A stretch of 64,000 bases of DNA from an uncultured Steroidobacter sp. Lineage in GTDB: Bacteria; Pseudomonadota; Gammaproteobacteria; Steroidobacterales; Steroidobacteraceae. Shown here piece after piece: positions 27,911 to 34,982 of this stretch (position 1 is the stretch's first letter; every line of letters starts with the position of its first letter). Both the position numbers and the translations under genes were made by a program. Below the pieces are notes generated by a model, which did not search any database, was not told the DNA's origin, and was given only the letters and a program-made list of their open reading frames with translations. The stretch is taken from assembly GCF_937958065.1 (NCBI RefSeq), contig NZ_CALFXI010000035.1, positions 1 through 64,000 of the forward strand, written 5' to 3'.

Positions 27911-27995
27911 CGCATGTGAAGGCCCGGCGCCGCCATCGAGGAGCATGTGAATAGTTGAAGAGTCACGGCCGTGACGGGAGCAAACGCGTGGGACG

Positions 27996-28047
27996 ATCGG
28001 CAGAATCTTGCCGATTCGCGGAATCTCATCGGCGGAAAGCGGCCTAT
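27996..28047 (-). promoter_or_regulatory. Paired upstream activator boxes for receptor 3
   Basis: Box 1 is ATCGGCAGAATCTTGCCGAT (27996-28015, 7-bp arms). Box 2 is ATCGGCGGAAAGCGGCCTAT (28028-28047). Centres are 32 bp apart and about 95 bp upstream of the -24 element. The remaining 28048-28282 has no gene; a GC-rich hairpin at 28255-28272 follows the triheme cytochrome gene. Confidence 0.72.
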
Positions 28048-28282
28048 GAATCGAGCCGTCGACGGTCAACCTGCCGTCAAACCAAACGCATCGACGCGCG
28101 CCTGCACGGCGTTACAAAGATTCTGCGGAAACGGGAAGCTCCATGACTCGAGAGATCAAGTCATGGGAATAAATAAGAGATGTTCGACAAACGGCAGCGT
28201 TGCACGCACGACCTGCCAGGCCGCGTGCAACAGACTGAGCGTAACTACGACTTGCGCGCTCACGCGAGCGCGTGCTTGAGCC

Positions 28283-29587
28283 TCAACGCTGCTTGGCCAC
28301 CCGAGCGGCATCGACCGGTGGAGCAGCGTTGCCCCAACTGCCGCGTACATAGTTCGCTACATTCGCAATCTCGGTATCGCTCAAGACATCCGCCAGCGGC
28401 TTCATGGTTTCCCATGCGCCCAATGTCATGCCCTTGGGCGGCGTAGCTCCATAGAGAATGGCATTGATGAGCGAATCGGGATCGGCTGACTGCACGATGG
28501 CACTGCCTGCCAGCGGCGGTCCGGAGAACATGCCGCCACGCCCGGAAGCGCCGTGGCACTTCTCGCAGCGATCGTGGTAGATGCCTTCTCCCAACGCAGC
28601 CTGTTCTGCAGTCACTGGTGCCTGCGTCTGCGCGCCTTCCGGCGGGCTCTTGGGCGGCAGGCTCTTTATATAAGTAGCCATGGCCCGAGCATCCTCCAGC
28701 GTCAGCTTGGAAGTGCTGTTGCCCACCACTTCATTCATCGGCCCCCAGGTCCCGCCGCGCAAACTGAAGCCCTTGTGCAAGTACTTGGTCAGATCGTCCA
28801 CCGACCAGGTCTTGAGCCCGTCGGCCGATGACGTGAGATTCACCGCCGCCCAGTCACGCACTTTGTCGGCAGTGACATACTCGCGCAGCGTGCCGCCCTG
28901 ATAGGCCTTGTCCGTCATCTCCGCCATGAAGCGATTGCGGGGAGTATGACAGGCGCCGCAATGACCCAGCGCCCCCACCAGATACGCCCCGCGGTTCCAT
29001 TCCGGAGTCTGTTTCGGATCGGGCTCGAAGCGCGCCGGTTCGAAGAACAGCGCATTCCACAGCGTCATGGCCCAGCGTTGTTTGAACACAAAATCGTTGT
29101 CCGGCGGCTGATACTCATCCGCCGGCACGGTGCGCATATAAGCGTACAGCGCATCCACGTCCTCGTCGGTCATCTGAGTGAAGGACGTGTACGGAAACGC
29201 TGGAAACAAACGATACCCGCCTGCCGCGATACCTTCATGCAGAGCGCGCCGCAGGTCCTGCGCCGTCCACTTGCCAATGCCGCGTTCGGGGCTGGAAGTG
29301 ATGTTGGTGGAATAGATCGTGCCTAGCGGGGTTTCAAAGGCCACCCCTCCCGCATAGGCAGCCCCGCCGGGACGGGTGTGGCAGCTGGCGCAATTGGCCG
29401 CCAGCGCCACATAACGTCCCCGCTCGACCAGAGCATCGGCTGCGTTGCTTGCAGCCGCGGCGGGTGCAGCCGCGGCCATCTCTTTCGTCTCTTCGGCGCT
29501 GGGTGCCCGGTCGGCAAACAGCACCGTGAGAACGGCTACACCCAGGACTCCCGAAATCCAGGACGGCGGCTTACGCAAACATCGCAT
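28283..29587 (-). CDS. Exported triheme cytochrome c (alcohol/gluconate dehydrogenase-type subunit)
   Basis: 434 residues. The N-terminal hydrophobic segment (VLGVAVLTVLFADRAPSA) is followed by an Ala-rich linker and three c-type haem sites: NCASCHTRPGG, HCGACHTPRNRF and RCEKCHGASGRGG. The architecture matches the cytochrome subunits of membrane-bound alcohol, gluconate or sugar dehydrogenases (AdhB/GadC type), which take electrons from a flavo- or quinoprotein and pass them to quinone or an oxidase. No such dehydrogenase subunit is in the window, so its partner may be a module B protein. It is the last gene of the module B run. Confidence 0.9.
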   Translation of the reverse strand: MRCLRKPPSWISGVLGVAVLTVLFADRAPSAEETKEMAAAAPAAAASNAADALVERGRYVALAANCASCHTRPGGAAYAGGVAFETPLGTIYSTNITSSPERGIGKWTAQDLRRALHEGIAAGGYRLFPAFPYTSFTQMTDEDVDALYAYMRTVPADEYQPPDNDFVFKQRWAMTLWNALFFEPARFEPDPKQTPEWNRGAYLVGALGHCGACHTPRNRFMAEMTDKAYQGGTLREYVTADKVRDWAAVNLTSSADGLKTWSVDDLTKYLHKGFSLRGGTWGPMNEVVGNSTSKLTLEDARAMATYIKSLPPKSPPEGAQTQAPVTAEQAALGEGIYHDRCEKCHGASGRGGMFSGPPLAGSAIVQSADPDSLINAILYGATPPKGMTLGAWETMKPLADVLSDTEIANVANYVRGSWGNAAPPVDAARVAKQR

Positions 29588-29614
29588 GATGGAGGCCGAT
29601 GAATCTTCGCTGTA

Positions 29615-29905
29615 TCAGCCTTTGGGAGACCACGAATCGCAATGCCCGGAGGCAGGCACGTTACAGCTGAAGATCTGGCAATGGCCGCAGGCCGCATCGC
29701 CGCCATCGTACAGTCCACAACCGCCACACTTCTGATCGGCCTTGGGCGATTGCTCCGTGAAGTTCAACGCCGTCGCCAGTCCCTCGTTCATCTTGCCATC
29801 GAGGCAGGCCTGTTCGCCCTGGGCCCGAGCCACGCCGGCGACCGACACCACGGCCCCCGCCAGAGTGACCCGCAACAATCCACGCCGCGTCATTCGTGTT
29901 GACAT
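29615..29905 (-). CDS. HiPIP-type high-potential iron-sulfur protein
   Basis: About 96 residues. ATG 29905 follows GAGGGGG. A twin-arginine signal (MTRRGLLRVTLAGAVVSVAG) fits export of a folded [4Fe-4S] protein. The mature part has the HiPIP-type pattern C-x2-C-x(n)-C...C (CGGCGLYDGG, CGHCQIFSCN, GHCDSW), with more cysteines than the usual four. It would shuttle electrons in the periplasm between cytochromes. It lies directly between the cytochrome c' pair and the triheme cytochrome. Confidence 0.82.
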   Translation of the reverse strand: MSTRMTRRGLLRVTLAGAVVSVAGVARAQGEQACLDGKMNEGLATALNFTEQSPKADQKCGGCGLYDGGDAACGHCQIFSCNVPASGHCDSWSPKG

Positions 29906-29942
29906 CTCAAAAACCCCCTCGCGCCGCCAGTGGACGACGGCG

Positions 29943-30407
29943 TCAAATCTTCTTCTCGTCACGATACACATCGTGACAGCCCTTGCAGGGCAACGCTTCG
30001 ATCACGAGCATCGCCGCCTGATCGACACCCTGCTCGCGCCCGACCTTGGCCATTTCGGCGGACTTCTCGGCGAACTCCTTCATGCGCTTGGAAAAGTCCG
30101 CCCAGTCCTTCCAGACCTCGGGCTTGGACGCACCGCCCTGCACCTTGGGCTCGAACGACTTCAGCGCCATCGAGGCCGTCAGGGCCAATGTTTCCATGTG
30201 CGCCAGGGTGTTTTCGGTCGGTCCGGCACCGGAGAGAATCTGCCCGAGGACGGCGGTCTGATGCTCCAGGGACTTCATGATGTGCTGGCGGTAGTCCACC
30301 ACATCCTTGTCATCGGCCTGACCCATCACGGGCAACAACAGGGAGACGCCCAGGCTGACACCCAGGGCAATTGCTTTACTCACGCGCGTCATTGCTGCTG
30401 GCCTCAT
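29943..30407 (-). CDS. Cytochrome c' family protein 2
   Basis: 154 residues. The ATG overlaps the stop of the preceding cytochrome gene (ATGA), suggesting coupled translation; an internal ATG at 30392 is possible. A signal peptide (AIALGVSLGVSLLLPVMGQA) precedes a four-helix-bundle sequence with the single C-terminal haem site CKGCHDVYR and an early HIM for the helix A region, as in cytochrome c'. Family members bind haem c and small gases or carry electrons. It is paired with a close paralogue. Confidence 0.88.
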   Translation of the reverse strand: MRPAAMTRVSKAIALGVSLGVSLLLPVMGQADDKDVVDYRQHIMKSLEHQTAVLGQILSGAGPTENTLAHMETLALTASMALKSFEPKVQGGASKPEVWKDWADFSKRMKEFAEKSAEMAKVGREQGVDQAAMLVIEALPCKGCHDVYRDEKKI

Positions 30408-30856
30408 TTCTTCTGTACGCGGTAGACATCGTGGCAGCCCTTGCAGGACAGGCTGCTCAGTTTCGGCGTCACCGCCGCGACTCCGCCTTGCTTGGCGGCC
30501 TTGGCCACATCGGCCGCCGCGGCCACCATGTCATCCAGGCGCTTGGAGAAATCGTCCCACTTCTCCCACACCTCGGGTTTGGCCTCGCCGCCCGGAACTT
30601 TGGGAGTGAAGGCGACCTTGGCGGTGCCGGCGGTGATCCTGAGCACTTCCGCGTGGGTCGCGACATCGGCGGCAGGTGCCTTTCCCTTGGCGATCTGATT
30701 GAGCGCCGCGAACTGCTCGCCCAGCGTCTTCATGATGTGGGAGCGATAGTCCCGCACGTCCTGATCATCGGCAAAACTGCTGATGGGCAACAAGGTCCCG
30801 ACAAACGCAATGCCCGCCCAGGCCAGCCTGGGCAGCGCGGTGGATCTATTCAACAC
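30404..30856 (-). CDS. Cytochrome c' family protein 1
   Basis: About 150 residues from GTG 30856, just after GGAGGGG; TTG 30853 is an alternative. The frame stays open to 30925, but that part is not signal-peptide-like. The signal (LAWAGIAFVGTLLPISSFA) is followed by RDYRSHIMKTLGEQFAALNQ and the C-terminal haem site CKGCHDVYR. It is a paralogue of the next gene, sharing PEVWxxWxDFSKR and the haem region. The pair sits 201 bp after the module B unknown-family gene; that gap contains no recognisable gene. Confidence 0.87.
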   Translation of the reverse strand: MLNRSTALPRLAWAGIAFVGTLLPISSFADDQDVRDYRSHIMKTLGEQFAALNQIAKGKAPAADVATHAEVLRITAGTAKVAFTPKVPGGEAKPEVWEKWDDFSKRLDDMVAAAADVAKAAKQGGVAAVTPKLSSLSCKGCHDVYRVQKK

Positions 30857-31057
30857 ATTCCCCTCCGAAAACAACGCCGCTTCATGCGGCTCGAGTGGTT
30901 TGTAGCGCTGCAGAGCGTACACCATGCCTTCTGTTCCTGGATGCTACCAGCCGATCGAGCCGTCGCCTGTAGCCCAGGAAATTTTGGCCAATGGCAGACC
31001 TCAAAGAGGAAATTTCTCCTCTCTTCACAGGTCCTGTCACTTCGATCGTGCGATCGG

Positions 31058-32173
31058 TTATTCGCCGGCCGCCTGGCTGTGCGCACTGGCGCCCTGCACG
31101 GCGGAGATCGCCTGCTCGCCTCGCTCCTCATGCAGGATGAACGCCTGCACGAACTTGATCTCCCATGCCATCGATATCGCCGTGTTCTCTCCGGTCTGTG
31201 GATCCGGATAGGCATCCGCGTTCCTGCGCATGGAGCGATATTCGGAAGTCATCGGCTCGGCGCCGTAGCTGCGATGGTGGGTGGACCAGTTCTGGCCGAG
31301 CGAGTTGTAGTAACGCTCGATGTCGGTGTAGCCCGCCATCAGGCCTTCGGCACTTTCCGGCGTCAGCTTGAGCTTCACGCGCCAGGCACGCACCGACAGA
31401 TAAGGCACGCCGCGAGCCTGCGACTCGGGGAACGTGACATCGGCCGGCGCGGTGGTCAGGACGCCATCCTTGATCTTGCCCTTCAAGTGATAGATGAAGC
31501 TCTTGCCCCAGCGGAAGTCGATCCGATGCGTGCTGCCCGGTGTGTATGCGCCGAGCGTATCCACCATCAGTGGATCCTTGCCGCGATACAGGGTCACGTC
31601 GACGTCGTCGTCGTTGGTGAGGTCATCGACGTTGGTGAGCTCCACCAGGAAGCGGTTGTAATTGAACTTCCGCATGTAGTCCTGGATGAAATGTCGATAG
31701 GAGCCGTCCGGCCCCCGATAGTTGTCGACGCAGCCGAGCACCCGATACATCTGGTTGTCGATGCCGGGCTCGCCCTCGGGGCTGGTGAAATCGTTGGGAC
31801 CGACCTTGCCGTCCAGGTTCAGCCCGATCGCGGTCGTGCCCTGGGCTTCCTTGAAGTGCAGCTTGGGCTCGGGCTCGGTGGTCGGATTCCAGATCTGCCC
31901 CTCGCGCTCGAGCTGCGTCTCGACGAACTTGTAACGCACGCCGGCATCGGGTGGATACAGCGTCTTGAACTGCTCGCGCGGACCGTCGTTGAGGCCCTCC
32001 GGGCACTCGACCTTGCCGTCCGGCGACTGCCAGATCGCGACGTTCTTGTGGGTCAGGACATAGCCGATGGTACCGCCGCGTAACGGGCTATCCGCAGCCT
32101 GTGCAGTCGCTGCGCCGAGCGCGCAGCCCAGCAGGCCTGCCAGGGCCGGTTTCATCGAATGATAAGACTGCAT
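31058..32173 (-). CDS. Exported protein of unknown family (module B copy)
   Basis: About 371 residues. ATG 32173 has GGGGGA at 7 nt. The signal peptide is ALAGLLGCALGAATAQA. It is the paralogue of 13853-14932, with the same ordered landmarks (IGYVLTHKN, ECPEGLNDGPREQFKTLYPP, GLNLDGKVGPNDF, GIDNQMYRVLGC, VTLYRGKDPL, FRWGKSFIYHLKGKIKDGVL, LTPESAEGLMAGY, WSTHHRSYGAE). No named domain is recognised. Both copies are fourth in their modules, arguing for a fixed role beside DUF1592, DUF1552 and PF03640 proteins. Confidence 0.86.
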   Translation of the reverse strand: MQSYHSMKPALAGLLGCALGAATAQAADSPLRGGTIGYVLTHKNVAIWQSPDGKVECPEGLNDGPREQFKTLYPPDAGVRYKFVETQLEREGQIWNPTTEPEPKLHFKEAQGTTAIGLNLDGKVGPNDFTSPEGEPGIDNQMYRVLGCVDNYRGPDGSYRHFIQDYMRKFNYNRFLVELTNVDDLTNDDDVDVTLYRGKDPLMVDTLGAYTPGSTHRIDFRWGKSFIYHLKGKIKDGVLTTAPADVTFPESQARGVPYLSVRAWRVKLKLTPESAEGLMAGYTDIERYYNSLGQNWSTHHRSYGAEPMTSEYRSMRRNADAYPDPQTGENTAISMAWEIKFVQAFILHEERGEQAISAVQGASAHSQAAGE

Positions 32174-32221
32174 GGAGACTCCCCCTTCTGATTGCTTCGT
32201 CAACCGGCATTGCCGCCGAGG

Positions 32222-33580
32222 TCAGCGCGAGCCGCCCGCATTTCCACCAAAGTCATCGCGTAACCAGAACGCCTTGTAGCCGTTGCGCGCACCGTTGAAC
32301 TCGCCAAAGGTGTCGCACTCGATGTCGCCGGGCTTCTTGTCGCGCGCACAGTAATACACCGGCCGATCGCGATACGCCCACACATGCAGCGCGCCCGCCG
32401 CGTCGCGAGTTGCCTTCTTGCCCGTCTGCGGATCGATATACATCGTGCTCCAGATATGGCTGTTGCTCTTCGCCCCCTTTGGCGCGATCACGTAGGGGAA
32501 GTTTTTCAGGCACAGCGCCGGATCGCCGCGACCGCAGATGGCAAACCGATACGCCTGGGGCGTGTCCGGATGGTTGCAGGCCAGCTGGTCGACGGCATCG
32601 TCATTGCAGTTGTAGATGTAGATCGTCATGCCCTTCGCGTCGCCGAGCACCTGGCCGGAGTGCGTGTCGTTCACCGTGAAGCCTTCGGGCGGCGGCGGTG
32701 CCAGCTGGGTGTAGACGTTGTGCCAGCCCGGCACATCGCTGCCCTCGAGGCTGCTGCCACGCGTATCCAGCGCGCGCGTATACAGAGGCATCTTGCGGAA
32801 CGCCCACTGCTTCACGCCGGGCGAGCTCTCGATGATGGACCACTCGCCTTGCGGACGAACGGTCTCTGGCGCAAGCACCGGCAACCAGTCGTGCAGACAC
32901 TTCCGGTCGCAGTTGGATTTGCCCGGTTCATCGTGATCCGAGTAGTAGACCGAGCGCCCGGTCGCACCGATGGTCAGAAGATGACCGGTCGCGACCGTAC
33001 GCACGGCGAACTGCGGCGGAACATTGGGCGGCGGCCCCACCGGCTTGCGCTGCGCGCCGGCCTCGGAGGTGCCTCTGAGCTCGCTGCCGCCGAACACGTC
33101 GCCCGGCCCGCGATCGAGCACGGAGGTGTACAGCGCATAACCGTCGTATGCCCACTGTTTGCGGCCGTCCTTACGTTCGAGGATCGTCCACTTTCCAACG
33201 GGCTCCGCGCCGGGCTTGGCCAGCACCGGCGGCCAGACGTCGGTGCAGCTCGGTCGCGTTTCGACTTCCGGCAGTTCCAGGCCACCCGGGTACGGGCTCA
33301 TCAGGCCCGCGTTCTCGGTGTACTTGTGATCGTCGCAGGTGGGCTTGCCCTTCTGCTCGCCCGCATCGCCGTTGCGCAAGTTGGTGATGGGCCAGCTGTA
33401 GAGCGTCTTGCCGTTGGCATCGGCGTACACCGGCCCTTCGAACTCGGCCACGATCACCTTGAAGCCGCGCGGCATCGGCTCGCGCACGTAGTCCTCGGTG
33501 TACTGCTTGTTTTTCGCGTGCGCCGGCAACATCGCAAATGCCGCCGCCAGAACGCCTATCAGGCCGACAATCTGTCGCAT
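32222..33580 (-). CDS. Exported PF03640 'secreted repeat' protein (module B copy)
   Basis: About 452 residues. ATG 33580 follows AAGGGGG; a TTG lies one codon earlier. The signal is IVGLIGVLAAAFAMLPAHA. Repeats of the PF03640 type recur: DVWPPVLAKPGAEPVGKWTI, KDGRKQWAYDGYALYTSVLD, then DWLPVLAPETVRPQGEWSII with KQWAFRKMPLYTRALD. Cysteines recur, as in the paralogue at 14946-16274. The final third lacks the plain repeat but keeps RVWAYRDRPVYYCARDKKPG-like sequence. Function is unknown, extracytoplasmic. Confidence 0.87.
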   Translation of the reverse strand: MRQIVGLIGVLAAAFAMLPAHAKNKQYTEDYVREPMPRGFKVIVAEFEGPVYADANGKTLYSWPITNLRNGDAGEQKGKPTCDDHKYTENAGLMSPYPGGLELPEVETRPSCTDVWPPVLAKPGAEPVGKWTILERKDGRKQWAYDGYALYTSVLDRGPGDVFGGSELRGTSEAGAQRKPVGPPPNVPPQFAVRTVATGHLLTIGATGRSVYYSDHDEPGKSNCDRKCLHDWLPVLAPETVRPQGEWSIIESSPGVKQWAFRKMPLYTRALDTRGSSLEGSDVPGWHNVYTQLAPPPPEGFTVNDTHSGQVLGDAKGMTIYIYNCNDDAVDQLACNHPDTPQAYRFAICGRGDPALCLKNFPYVIAPKGAKSNSHIWSTMYIDPQTGKKATRDAAGALHVWAYRDRPVYYCARDKKPGDIECDTFGEFNGARNGYKAFWLRDDFGGNAGGSR

Positions 33581-33627
33581 CAATCCCCCTTAACACCGTC
33601 CGAACCGAGCCGACCCGCAGGCGCGGC

Positions 33628-34962
33628 TCAGACCAGAATTTCGCTGATGACCTTGCTGGTCTGGTTGCTCTTGGTGCCCCAGGAGGGGATGTCCAGGCCC
33701 ATGACCTTCATTGTGGTAAAGCCGAGCTGCGTGCCTTGCGCGCCCTTGCAGTCGATGTGCAAGCCGGTCTTGACCCTGCCGCCGGCCTTGCCCGCCGTGA
33801 ACGCCGGCATCTCTTCCAGCGAGTGGATGCGCGCATTCGCCACGTCGGTGTTGGCCATGATCAGACAGTTGTCGAGCAGCGTACCGTCGCCCTCCTTCAC
33901 GCTGTTGAACGCCTCGACGAAATAAGCCCACGATTCCATCGAGCGGCGCAGGAACCACGATGCATTCGGCTGATAGCCGAGCTGCGCATCGGTCGGCTCC
34001 TCGTGAGTCGTCGTATGGTGCGGCTTCTCGTAACCGGGCTTGGTGGTGTTGGCCTGCGCGTTCGAATAGGCCATGTTGAATACTCGGGTCTGGTCGCAGG
34101 CCACCGCCATCACCAGCAGATCGGTCATGATCTTGTGACGTTCGGCCACCAGGCTCGCCTCGTTGCCGAGCTTCGGATCCTCCGCCGGCGCCTTCGGCAC
34201 CACGCAGGCCGCACGCGGCTCGGGCTTGGTCAACTGATGCTCGAACTGCTGTTCGAGATGGCGCAGGCCGGTGAAGTATTGATCGAGCCGCTGCCGGTCC
34301 TCGGCACCGACCTTGCGCTCCAGTCCCTTGATCTGCTCGCTGACCGCCGACAGCGCGCTCTTGCGCGCCATGATGAGCGGGCTCGGTGCAAACGTCGGAG
34401 CGTTCGGATCCTGGAAATCGGGGCCGAACAGCCGGCGATAGAAGTTCACCGGCGAGAACTCCGGCGAGTTCGGCGTGTTGGCATTCTCGTAGGAGACGAC
34501 AGTACGCACGTCGCCGGTCGCGGTGGCGGTCAGATTCTTGAAGCGCGTGGTGCGGCCGATCTGATTGGCGACGATGACATCGAGCGTTTCCGAGGGCGCC
34601 TGGTTGGCGACCGTCGGCGAGGTGCCCGAACGGAACACCATCCAGCCGGTGAAGTGACAGAAGAACGCGCCATCGCGAAACGCGGTGAGATTGGTATAGA
34701 GATTGACTTGATCGCGCACGTTCTTGAGTGCGGCGAGCTCCTCCGGCAGATCGTAGCCCGGGCCGGTCTTCTTCGGCACGAACACGTTCTTGCTCATGCC
34801 CAAGCCCCACAGCCAGGTGCCGTAACGGATCGGCAGCGGCGTGCCGTCCGCGTAGGCGTTGCCGTTGTCGTTGAGAAAGCAATTGAGCAGCGGCAATCCG
34901 ACCGTGACGGCTCCGCCCTGGAGGATTCCGCGAAGAACGCGACGGCGAGTGAATGTTGTCAT
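33628..34962 (-). CDS. DUF1552 protein with twin-arginine signal (module B copy)
   Basis: 444 residues, the same length as the module A paralogue. ATG 34962 begins TTFTRRRVLRGILQGGAVTV, a Tat signal followed by GLPLLNCFLNDNG, identical in both copies. Conserved blocks include KTGPGYDLPEELAALKNVRD, DPNAPTFAPSPLIMARKSAL, DLLVMAVACDQTRVFNMAYS, KPHHTTTHEEP and EGDGTLLDNCLI. It lies 20 bp after the DUF1592 gene with GAGGGGG as ribosome site. The activity of the family is unknown. Confidence 0.9.
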   Translation of the reverse strand: MTTFTRRRVLRGILQGGAVTVGLPLLNCFLNDNGNAYADGTPLPIRYGTWLWGLGMSKNVFVPKKTGPGYDLPEELAALKNVRDQVNLYTNLTAFRDGAFFCHFTGWMVFRSGTSPTVANQAPSETLDVIVANQIGRTTRFKNLTATATGDVRTVVSYENANTPNSPEFSPVNFYRRLFGPDFQDPNAPTFAPSPLIMARKSALSAVSEQIKGLERKVGAEDRQRLDQYFTGLRHLEQQFEHQLTKPEPRAACVVPKAPAEDPKLGNEASLVAERHKIMTDLLVMAVACDQTRVFNMAYSNAQANTTKPGYEKPHHTTTHEEPTDAQLGYQPNASWFLRRSMESWAYFVEAFNSVKEGDGTLLDNCLIMANTDVANARIHSLEEMPAFTAGKAGGRVKTGLHIDCKGAQGTQLGFTTMKVMGLDIPSWGTKSNQTSKVISEILV

Positions 34963-34982
34963 TGCTTGTTCCCCCTCATTCG

